Assembly: GCA_019115145.1 (NCBI GenBank)
Contig: DXED01000021.1
Location: 1 to 33,221 of the forward strand
Reading direction: 5' to 3'
DNA length: 33,221 nucleotides
DNA from: Claveliimonas intestinigallinarum
Lineage (GTDB): Bacteria; Bacillota; Clostridia; Lachnospirales; Lachnospiraceae
Numbering within the stretch: position 1 is the first letter of the stretch; each line of letters opens with the position of its first letter. Both the position numbers and the translations under genes were made by a program. Shown one piece after another: positions 1-5,485 of the stretch. The notes below the pieces were generated by a model. The model ran no database searches, had not been told where the DNA came from, and was given only the letters and a program-made list of their open reading frames with translations.

Positions 1-363
1 CCCCGGGATATTGAGATTGACGGCCTTTCGGATTTCATTTTCATGAGCAGAAGTGGACGTCCCATGATGCCAAGCTCCGTCAATTTTATCTTGCGTGATA
101 TTGTAAAGACATACAATCAGGAAGAAAGGGAGCGGGCAAAGAGGGAAAGACGGAAGCCGGAAGAGATGCCTCATATTTCCGCTCATATCCTGAGGCATAC
201 CGCATGTACCCGTATGGCGGAGACGGATCTGGATATCAAGGTGGTCCAGTATGTGATGGGACACGCCAATATCAGTGTGACGATGGATGTTTACAATCAC
301 GTTACGGATCGGGAAAGGATTGTCCGGGAGATTGCCAAACTGGATGAGGTTCAGGTAATGTAA
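1..363 (+). CDS. Tyrosine recombinase/integrase, C-terminal part (cut by window start)
   Basis: The reading frame is open from the first base, so the visible 120 codons are only the 3' end of a longer gene. The sequence shows the C-terminal catalytic half of a tyrosine site-specific recombinase: the box II signature HILRHT (His-x-x-Arg) near the middle, then GHAN and the nucleophile Tyr in the motif MDVYNHV close to the end. Family knowledge: such enzymes cut and rejoin DNA through a 3'-phosphotyrosine and integrate or excise phages and conjugative elements; the order HxLRHT, GHANxxxTxxxY is typical of the Tn916/phage integrase group. It is less GC-rich than the genes that follow and is followed by a gene-free, hairpin-rich stretch, which fits the end of an inserted element. 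Whether the N-terminal domains are intact cannot be seen. Confidence 0.9.
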   Translation, partial: PRDIEIDGLSDFIFMSRSGRPMMPSSVNFILRDIVKTYNQEERERAKRERRKPEEMPHISAHILRHTACTRMAETDLDIKVVQYVMGHANISVTMDVYNHVTDRERIVREIAKLDEVQVM

Positions 364-369
364 AGGGTC

Positions 370-415
370 CGCCATGGACCTCATGAACTGCGTTCATTCG
401 GTCGCCGCTGTCGCC
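370..415 (+). repeat. Direct repeat copy 1 with internal hairpin
   Basis: A 46-base unit starting CGCCATGGACCTC and ending CGGTCGCCGCTGTCGCC. Between these arms sits ATGAAC-TGC-GTTCAT, a perfect 6-bp stem, flanked by GACC and GGTC, which can also pair across two TC bulges. Its partner is at 472-516. Confidence 0.7.
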
Positions 416-471
416 GTATAGGTCCAAAACCGAGCATGATTTTCCGTGAGCGAGCTCCCAAAAGGGGACTT

Positions 472-516
472 CGCCATGGACCTCGCGAGCAGGCTCGCTC
501 GGTCGCGGCTGTCGCC
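472..516 (+). repeat. Direct repeat copy 2 with internal hairpin
   Basis: A 45-base unit with the same outer arms as copy 1 (CGCCATGGACCTC and CGGTCGCGGCTGTCGCC, one substitution). The central arm is different in sequence, GCGAGC-AG-GCTCGC, but again forms a perfect 6-bp stem. The conserved GACC/GGTC outer pairing is present here too. Confidence 0.7.
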
Positions 517-523
517 TCATAAG

Positions 524-587
524 TGCAATTTCAAGTCTGCCCTCATGTGAGTAAACTCCCATCGGGCAGCCTGAAATTCCCCTTGCA
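524..587. repeat. Long nested inverted repeat
   Basis: The arms TGCAA (524-528) and TTGCA (583-587), AATTTCA (527-533) and TGAAATT (572-578; overlapping the outer arm), CTGCCC (537-542) and GGGCAG (564-569), ATG/CAT and GAGT/ACTC (549-558) nest around an AA loop. There is no T-run on either side, so it is not an obvious intrinsic terminator. It may be a structured recombination or replication site, or a mobile small repeat. Confidence 0.5.
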
Positions 588-608
588 TGGCTCGTAGTTT
601 TCGCGGAA

Positions 609-627
609 ATGGTGTAAAAATGGTGTA
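609..627 (+). repeat. Tandem ATGGTGTA motif, possible recombinase arm site
   Basis: The octamer ATGGTGTA occurs at 609-616 and again at 620-627, 11 bases apart, about 250 bases beyond the recombinase stop codon. Short direct repeats spaced by one helical turn next to an integrase gene are typical of arm-type binding sites. This is inference from position and spacing; the core attachment site itself was not identified. Confidence 0.3.
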
Positions 628-722
628 GTAAGTCATTTTTGAAACAAATTAAAAAGCTGTAAATGCTCAGAAAGCCCGTAAAATCAAGCTTTTTTCGGAC
701 TTCCTAAAAAAATTTTAAAAAA

Positions 723-749
723 TTAGCACTCACCTCTTGACAGTGCTAA
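723..749 (+). promoter_or_regulatory. CIRCE operator (HrcA site) upstream of hsp20
   Basis: TTAGCACTC, a 9-base spacer, then CAGTGCTAA. This matches the CIRCE consensus (TTAGCACTC-N9-GAGTGCTAA) in 17 of 18 arm positions. It overlaps the -35 box and spacer of the promoter at 737-765, where HrcA binding would block RNA polymerase. hrcA is not in the window. Confidence 0.9.
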
Positions 750-765
750 CAATAAGTGTTATATT
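737..765 (+). promoter_or_regulatory. Sigma-A promoter of hsp20
   Basis: TTGACA (737-742), 17-base spacer, TATATT (760-765). The -35 box lies inside the CIRCE element. The predicted transcript starts near 772 and has a leader of about 105 bases before hsp20. Confidence 0.85.
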
Positions 766-822
766 ACATCTAGAACAAAGGAAAGGAAATAAAAAGATCC
801 CCTTCCAGTAGTTCAAAACCAA

Positions 823-842
823 CACTCCGGTCGCACGGAGTG
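823..842 (+). promoter_or_regulatory. Hairpin in the hsp20 5' leader
   Basis: CACTCCG (823-829) and CGGAGTG (836-842) form a perfect 7-bp stem with a 6-base loop, about 20 bases before the ribosome binding site AAAGGAG (862-868). It does not cover the ribosome site, so a classical RNA thermometer is not evident; transcript protection is an alternative. Confidence 0.45.
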
Positions 843-877
843 CCAATATAAATGAATGATCAAAGGAGAGATGACTT

Positions 878-1315
878 ATGATGATGCCTAGTATTTTTGG
901 GGAAGATTTATTTAATGACTGGTTTGATTTTTCCTTCCCGGATGTTGACAGAAAGTATTACGGAAGACGCTCAGCAGATCAGGTGATGCGGACAGATGTG
1001 AAAGAGAAGGACGACGCTTACGAAGTAGAGATTGACCTGCCGGGATTTAAGAAAGATGAGATCAAGGCAGAGCTGAAGGAAGGCTACCTGACCATCAGCG
1101 CGGCCAAGAATGTGAATAACGACGAGAAGAAGGATGGCAAGTACATCAGGCAGGAGCGCTTCACAGGAAATGTGAGCAGAAGCTTCTATGTGGGCAAGAA
1201 CCTGACGCAGGAAGATATCCACGCGAAGTTTGAAAATGGTATCCTCACCCTGGATATCCCGAAAAAGGATCAGAAGCAGGTGGAGGAGAACCGCTACGTG
1301 ACCATCGAAGGATAA
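878..1315 (+). CDS. hsp20: Small heat shock protein, Hsp20/alpha-crystallin family
   Basis: An ATP-independent holdase that binds unfolding cytosolic proteins and keeps them refoldable by DnaK or GroEL. The 145-residue protein has a short N-terminal arm rich in Phe/Asp and an alpha-crystallin domain from about residue 38 to the end, with the diagnostic strand ending FENGILTLDIPKK (A-x-x-x-n-G-v-L type motif) and a C-terminal VTI that resembles the I/V-x-I oligomer-docking motif. Length is normal for bacterial Hsp20. The start is the first of three ATG codons (878, 881, 884), 9 bases after AAAGGAG. A CIRCE operator and sigma-A promoter lie upstream, so it is predicted to be repressed by HrcA. 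An intrinsic terminator separates it from the DnaJ-like gene. Confidence 0.95.
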   Translation: MMMPSIFGEDLFNDWFDFSFPDVDRKYYGRRSADQVMRTDVKEKDDAYEVEIDLPGFKKDEIKAELKEGYLTISAAKNVNNDEKKDGKYIRQERFTGNVSRSFYVGKNLTQEDIHAKFENGILTLDIPKKDQKQVEENRYVTIEG

Positions 1316-1323
1316 TGAGATTT

Positions 1324-1354
1324 CTCCCCGGGCAGCCTGTCCCGGGGAGGTTTT
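1324..1354 (+). terminator. Intrinsic terminator after hsp20
   Basis: CTCCCCGGG (1324-1332) pairs perfectly with CCCGGGGAG (1341-1349), followed by GTTTT. It starts 9 bases after the hsp20 stop codon. Confidence 0.85.
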
Positions 1355-1504
1355 ATATGATATTTGGAGTATAGAAAATATTCCGGCTGAAGGGCCGTTC
1401 ATATAGATTTCAGATATGACAGATATATTCTTTTAAATATATGAATTAGAAATTTATATAGATTTTGAAAGTTTACAGATGTGGACGATCGGGAGGTGAT
1501 AGAG

Positions 1505-2590
1505 ATGGAAGCAAAGAGAGACTACTATGAAGTGCTTGGTGTTGACAGAAACGCAGATCAAAATGCGATAAAGAAAGCGTACCGGAAGCTTGCAAAGAAA
1601 TATCACCCGGATACAAATGCGGGAAATCCACAGGCTGAACAGAAGTTTAAAGAGGTAACAGAGGCCTACACGGTGCTCAGCGACCCGGAAAAGAAGAAGA
1701 TGTATGACCAGTTCGGGCATGCGGCCTTTGACGGGACCGGTGGCGGAGCAGGCGCAGGCGGCTACACCGGAGGCGCCTACAGCACCGGCAACGGCGGCTA
1801 CAGAGAATTCCATTTCGAAAACGGAAATATGGACGATATATTTGATGACCTGTTCGGAGATATTTTCCACGGGAAAAACAAAGGAGGATTTTCCGGCAGC
1901 TTCCACACAGGAGACGGAGGCGGCTTCCACCAGTCCTACTACGGAGGAACCGGCGGCTTTGGACGTGGCGGCTTCGGAGGCGGCTCCTTCCGCCAGAAGG
2001 GCTCTGACCTGCGGGCGCAGACCGAGGTGTCCTTTGACGAGGCGGCCTTTGGCTGTGACAAGATCATTACCTTCCAGGATCCGTCCGGGTCGGGGAATCC
2101 CCAGACTTTGCAGGTCCATATTCCTGCCGGTATTGACAGCGGCAAGAGCATTCGCCTGAAGGGCAAGGGCATGCCGGGAACCGGCGGCGGTGAGCCGGGA
2201 GACCTTCTCCTGAAGGTACAGGTGGGGACAAAGCCAGGCTTTGAGCGGAAGGGAATGGATGTGTACACCACCGTGCAGATCCCCTTCACGACGGCGGTAT
2301 TCGGCGGCGAGGCCCTTGTAAACACGCTCTACGGAAATGTCATGTGCAAGATCCATGAGGGCACCCAGTCCGGCACAAAGATCCGGCTGCGGGGCAAGGG
2401 AATTGTCTCCATGAAGGATCCGGCTGTGCACGGTGACCACTATGTGACAGTCCAGATCCAGGTTCCAAGGAACTTAAGCCAGGAGGCCAAGCAAAAGCTG
2501 AGAGAATATGAGCGGGCAGCAGGCGGCTCTGGAAGCCGGGGAAGCGGCGGCCACAGCACAGGCACCCATGGAAGAAAAAGTGCGGCATAA
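1505..2590 (+). CDS. DnaJ-family co-chaperone without zinc finger (type II, CbpA-like)
   Basis: A J-domain co-chaperone expected to stimulate DnaK ATPase and deliver substrates in the cytosol. Residues 1-70 are a J domain with the HPD triad at 34-36; residues about 74-170 are extremely Gly/Phe rich; the rest forms two beta-sandwich substrate-binding domains (motifs VHIPAGIDSGKSIRLKGKG and GTKIRLRGKG). The four CxxCxGxG zinc-finger repeats of true DnaJ are absent, which makes it type II, like CbpA or DnaJ2. I chose ATG 1505, 8 bases after GGGAGG, over an upstream GTG at 1481 that precedes that site. The canonical dnaJ with hrcA-grpE-dnaK is presumably elsewhere. It lies 190 bases after hsp20, behind that gene's terminator; no strong promoter of its own is visible, so heat-shock control by read-through is possible but uncertain. 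Confidence 0.92.
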   Translation: MEAKRDYYEVLGVDRNADQNAIKKAYRKLAKKYHPDTNAGNPQAEQKFKEVTEAYTVLSDPEKKKMYDQFGHAAFDGTGGGAGAGGYTGGAYSTGNGGYREFHFENGNMDDIFDDLFGDIFHGKNKGGFSGSFHTGDGGGFHQSYYGGTGGFGRGGFGGGSFRQKGSDLRAQTEVSFDEAAFGCDKIITFQDPSGSGNPQTLQVHIPAGIDSGKSIRLKGKGMPGTGGGEPGDLLLKVQVGTKPGFERKGMDVYTTVQIPFTTAVFGGEALVNTLYGNVMCKIHEGTQSGTKIRLRGKGIVSMKDPAVHGDHYVTVQIQVPRNLSQEAKQKLREYERAAGGSGSRGSGGHSTGTHGRKSAA

Positions 2591-2610
2591 GCCATTTTGA
2601 AATAGATAGA

Positions 2611-2639
2611 AGGCGTCTGAGTTTTCAGGCGCCTTTTTT
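2611..2639 (+). terminator. Intrinsic terminator after the DnaJ-like gene
   Basis: AGGCGTCTGA (2611-2620) pairs with TCAGGCGCCT (2625-2634) through one T-G wobble, with a 4-base loop and a following TTTTT. Confidence 0.9.
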
Positions 2640-2673
2640 ATGTCCAGGCGTGCCTGCACATGTTGATTTTGGA

Positions 2674-2702
2674 TTGCAAAAGCCTCACTTTACCTGTAAA
2701 AT
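2674..2702 (+). promoter_or_regulatory. Probable promoter of the Ogg-type glycosylase
   Basis: TTGCAA (2674-2679), a 17-base spacer and TAAAAT (2697-2702), about 36 bases before the start codon and just after the preceding terminator. Confidence 0.6.
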
Positions 2703-2738
2703 CATAAAAAGACAAAAGAGCGATAAGAGAGGAAGACT

Positions 2739-3557
2739 ATGGTAACCGTTACAAAAGAGCATTTTTCCCCGGGGCAGATCCTGGCTTCCGGCCAGTGCTT
2801 CCGCATGGAGGAAGTGAAAGAAGGGATCTGGGAGCTTGTGGCCGGGGACAGGTACCTGAAGATAGAAGAGACGGAAGAAGCGAACGCCTTCCGGTTTCAC
2901 TGCGGGGAAGAGGAACTGCGGGATTTCTGGGCCCCCTACTTTGACCTGGAGGGGGATTACGGGGCGTATAAGAAGCGGATAGACCCGGCGGATGCCTACC
3001 TTGTCCGGGCGGCGGACTTTGGACGGGGGATCCGCATCCTTAAGCAGGACCTGTGGGAGATGATCGTCACCTTTATCATTTCCCAGCAGAACAATATCCG
3101 GCGGATCAGAAGGATCGTGCAGCTCTTATCAGAGACATATGGTAAGAAATGTGTTTCCGGTGAGGGGAAGGGCTATGACTCGTTCCCCGGCCCGGGGGAG
3201 CTGGCCCGGGCCACGGAGGCAGACCTGCGGGCCTGTAACCTGGGCTACCGGAGCCGGTATATCCGAAAGACCGTGGAAATGGTCCTTGGGGGTGAGGTGG
3301 ATCTGAAGGCCCTGGAGGGGATGGACTATTCCGCTGCCAGGGCGGAGCTTATGAGGCTTAGCGGCGTGGGAGGCAAGGTGGCGGACTGTATCTGCCTCTT
3401 TGCCCTCCACCACCTGGAGGCCTTCCCGGTGGACACCCACATCAAAAAGGTGCTGGATGAGCAGTACCCGGAGGGTTTCCCCTTTGAGCGATATGCAGGC
3501 TTCCAGGGGGTGCTGCAGCAGTATATTTTTTACTATGACCTGCATGGGCGTCACTGA
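2739..3557 (+). CDS. ogg: 8-oxoguanine DNA glycosylase, Ogg/HhH-GPD family
   Basis: Removes oxidised guanine from DNA and cleaves the strand at the resulting abasic site (base excision repair). The 272-residue protein has an OGG N-terminal domain (about 1-95) and a HhH-GPD catalytic domain. The hairpin-helix-hairpin reads LSGVGGKVADC with the Schiff-base lysine at K213, and the catalytic aspartate of PVDTH is D232; their spacing of 19 residues is the same as in human OGG1 (K249, D268). The QDLWE/ISQQNN segment at 103-119 is also characteristic. The start ATG follows GAGAGGA by 6 bases. It is monocistronic between a terminator and the convergent ABC exporter genes, with no clear terminator of its own. 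Unlike MutM it is the eukaryote-like enzyme type, common in Clostridia. Confidence 0.9.
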   Translation: MVTVTKEHFSPGQILASGQCFRMEEVKEGIWELVAGDRYLKIEETEEANAFRFHCGEEELRDFWAPYFDLEGDYGAYKKRIDPADAYLVRAADFGRGIRILKQDLWEMIVTFIISQQNNIRRIRRIVQLLSETYGKKCVSGEGKGYDSFPGPGELARATEADLRACNLGYRSRYIRKTVEMVLGGEVDLKALEGMDYSAARAELMRLSGVGGKVADCICLFALHHLEAFPVDTHIKKVLDEQYPEGFPFERYAGFQGVLQQYIFYYDLHGRH

Positions 3558-3565
3558 GGCAGTAT

Positions 3566-3619
3566 TGAGACGGCGCTGAGATGGCACCGGGTTGCACTGA
3601 GACGGCGCCGGGATGGCGC
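3566..3619 (+). repeat. Short tandem 10-11 base repeats between convergent genes
   Basis: Successive units TGAGACGGCGC, TGAGATGGCAC, CGGGTTGCAC, TGAGACGGCGC, CGGGATGGCGC fill the gap between the glycosylase stop and the ABC exporter stop on the other strand. GCGCC/GGCGC at 3605-3619 can form a 5-bp hairpin. Looks like local slippage expansion; no function seen. Confidence 0.5.
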
Positions 3620-3634
3620 TTCAGGCCGGGACTG

Positions 3635-5482
3635 TCAGGAGAGCTCGAACATGCCGTGGTAGAGCTGGTAGTACATGCCCTTCTGGTCCAGCAGCTCCTG
3701 GTGGTCGCCCCGCTCGATGATGCGGCCATGATCCAGCACCATGATGGCGTTGGCGTTGCGGACCGTGCTGAGGCGGTGGGCGATGACAAACACTGTGCGG
3801 CCCTCCATGAGCCGGCCCATCCCCTTCTCGATGAGGCTCTCTGTCCTTGTGTCGATGCTGCTGGTGGCCTCGTCCAGGATCAGCACCGGCGGGTCGGCCA
3901 CAGCGGCCCTGGCGATGGCAAGGAGCTGGCGCTGCCCCTGTGAGAGGCGCTGCCCGTCTCCGGTGATCATGGTATCGTAGCCGTCGGGGAGCCTGCGGAT
4001 GAAGGAGTCGGCGCCGGCCAGACGGGCGGCATTTTCTACCTCCTGATCTGTGGCGTCCAGCTTCCCGAAGCGGATATTGTCGGCAATGGTGCCGGTAAAG
4101 AGATGAGTGTCCTGGAGCACCACGGCCATGGAGCTTCGCAGGGCCTCTTTTTTTATGTCTCTTATATCGATGCCGTCGTAGGTGATGGCGCCTCCGCTGA
4201 TGTCATAAAAACGGCTGATAAGGTTGATGATTGTGGTCTTCCCGGCGCCGGTGGAGCCCACAAAGGCAATTTTCTGGCCCGGCTTGGCATAGAGGCTGAC
4301 CTTGTCCAGTATCCTTTTGTCCTCCCTGTACCCGAAGGACACATCATGAAAGCGGACGTCCCCCCGCAGGGGTGTGAGGGTGTGGGTGCGGGTGTCCTCC
4401 CAGGCCCATTTCCCTGTCCGCTGCGCGCTTTTTTCCAGGTTCCCCTGACTGTCCACCGTGACATTTGCAAGGACTACGTGGCCTGCATCCTCCTCCGGCG
4501 TCTCGTCCATCATGTCAAAGATCCGCTCCGCGCCGGCCAGAGCGGCCAGCATGAAGTTGGACTGCTGGGTGAACTGGTTTACCGGCAGGGTGGACTGGCG
4601 CACAAAGATGAGGTAGCTTGCCAGGGTGCCGATGTCGATGCGGCCCCAGATGGCCATCAGGCCGCCCAGGACAGCCACCACCGCGTAGTTGATGTAGGAG
4701 ATGCTGACCACCATGGGGATCATGGTGCTGGAGTAGGCGGTGGCCTTTGTCCCCGCCTCCCGCAGGAGGGCGTTTTTCTCGTGGAAGGCCCTCAGGCTGT
4801 CCGCCTCGTGGTTGAAGACCTTGACCACCTTCTGGCCCCGGATCATCTCCTCAATGTAGCCGTTCAGCTCGCCCAGGTACTGCTGCTGGTGATTGAAATA
4901 GTAGGTGCTCTTTTTCCCGCTGTAGCGGATGTAGAGGAACATGGAGGCGTACCCAAGGACAACCAGGAAGCTGAGCTGCCAGTTCAGGATGAAGAGGATG
5001 GTCAGCGTCCCCACCACCTGGATAAAGCTCTGGATGATCATGGCAAAGCTGTTGTTGAGGGCGTCGGAGATGGTGTCCACGTCGTTGGTGAAGCGGCTCA
5101 TGGTGTCCCCGTCCGGGTGGGAGTCAAAGTACCCAAGAGGCAGCTTTTCCATGGTGTGGAAGAGGTCCCGGCGGATGTCGTAGATGATCTTCTGGGCAGC
5201 TTTTACCATGGTCTGGCTGTAGCCGAAGGCCGCGGCCGCCCCGGTCAGGTAGATGGCGGCGGTGACCGCCACGCCGAAGATGAGCCCCTTCAGGTCCCCG
5301 GGGACGATATACTGGTTGATGATGGGCTTTACCATGTAGGTGCCAAGCAGATTGGCTCCCGCGCTGACAGTGACAAGAAGGGCCACTGCCGCCAGCAGGA
5401 ATTTGTGCATGCCCATGTAGGAGAGAAGCTTTCCAAATGTGCGCCGCAGATTTTTGGGGCGCTTTCTGTTTGCTGTTGCCAT
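3635..5482 (-). CDS. ABC exporter half-transporter with canonical catalytic site
   Basis: A type IV (multidrug-type) ABC exporter subunit: six membrane helices in the first ~320 residues and a nucleotide-binding domain from about 375. Walker A is GSTGAGKTT (409-417), Walker B ends LILDE with the catalytic E538, and the H-loop His is H569. Its signature motif is LSQGQ (513-517), a departure from LSGGQ. An extra hydrophilic stretch (about 333-372) joins the two domains. The ATG is 3 bases after the stop of the upstream partner gene and its ribosome site AAAGGAGG lies inside that gene's last codons, so translation is coupled. With the 574-residue partner it should form a heterodimer with one fully active and one degenerate ATP site, as in LmrCD, BmrCD and TM287/288. 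Substrate unknown; drugs or lipids are the usual guesses. Confidence 0.92.
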   Translation of the reverse strand: MATANRKRPKNLRRTFGKLLSYMGMHKFLLAAVALLVTVSAGANLLGTYMVKPIINQYIVPGDLKGLIFGVAVTAAIYLTGAAAAFGYSQTMVKAAQKIIYDIRRDLFHTMEKLPLGYFDSHPDGDTMSRFTNDVDTISDALNNSFAMIIQSFIQVVGTLTILFILNWQLSFLVVLGYASMFLYIRYSGKKSTYYFNHQQQYLGELNGYIEEMIRGQKVVKVFNHEADSLRAFHEKNALLREAGTKATAYSSTMIPMVVSISYINYAVVAVLGGLMAIWGRIDIGTLASYLIFVRQSTLPVNQFTQQSNFMLAALAGAERIFDMMDETPEEDAGHVVLANVTVDSQGNLEKSAQRTGKWAWEDTRTHTLTPLRGDVRFHDVSFGYREDKRILDKVSLYAKPGQKIAFVGSTGAGKTTIINLISRFYDISGGAITYDGIDIRDIKKEALRSSMAVVLQDTHLFTGTIADNIRFGKLDATDQEVENAARLAGADSFIRRLPDGYDTMITGDGQRLSQGQRQLLAIARAAVADPPVLILDEATSSIDTRTESLIEKGMGRLMEGRTVFVIAHRLSTVRNANAIMVLDHGRIIERGDHQELLDQKGMYYQLYHGMFELS

Positions 5483-5485
5483 GGC

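Larger units (their letters stand above)
365..587. repeat. Gene-free stretch made of successive hairpins and a direct repeat
   Basis: No convincing gene lies between the recombinase and hsp20 (364-877). The first 220 bases are a chain of inverted repeats: GGTCC/GGACC at 366-380; ATGAAC/GTTCAT at 383-397; GAGC/GCTC at 448-457; GCGAGC/GCTCGC at 485-498; and a long composite stem at 524-587. Two copies of a 45-46 base unit (370-415 and 472-516) contain the second and fourth hairpins. The stretch looks like structured non-coding sequence associated with the integrated element rather than decayed coding sequence. Function unknown. Confidence 0.6.

Noticed and set aside
302..562. 86-residue minus-strand frame over the hairpin repeats
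   Set aside because: It has no ribosome site, overlaps the recombinase end and owes its length to the GC-rich repeats; the hairpin structure explains the sequence better.
1410..1450. A separate promoter for the DnaJ-like gene (ATGACA with TATGAA)
   Set aside because: Both boxes are poor and the region is simply AT-rich; not strong enough to list.
1454..2440. 328-residue minus-strand frame opposite the DnaJ-like gene
   Set aside because: Shadow of the Gly-rich coding strand; no recognisable domain and the plus strand encodes a clear J protein.
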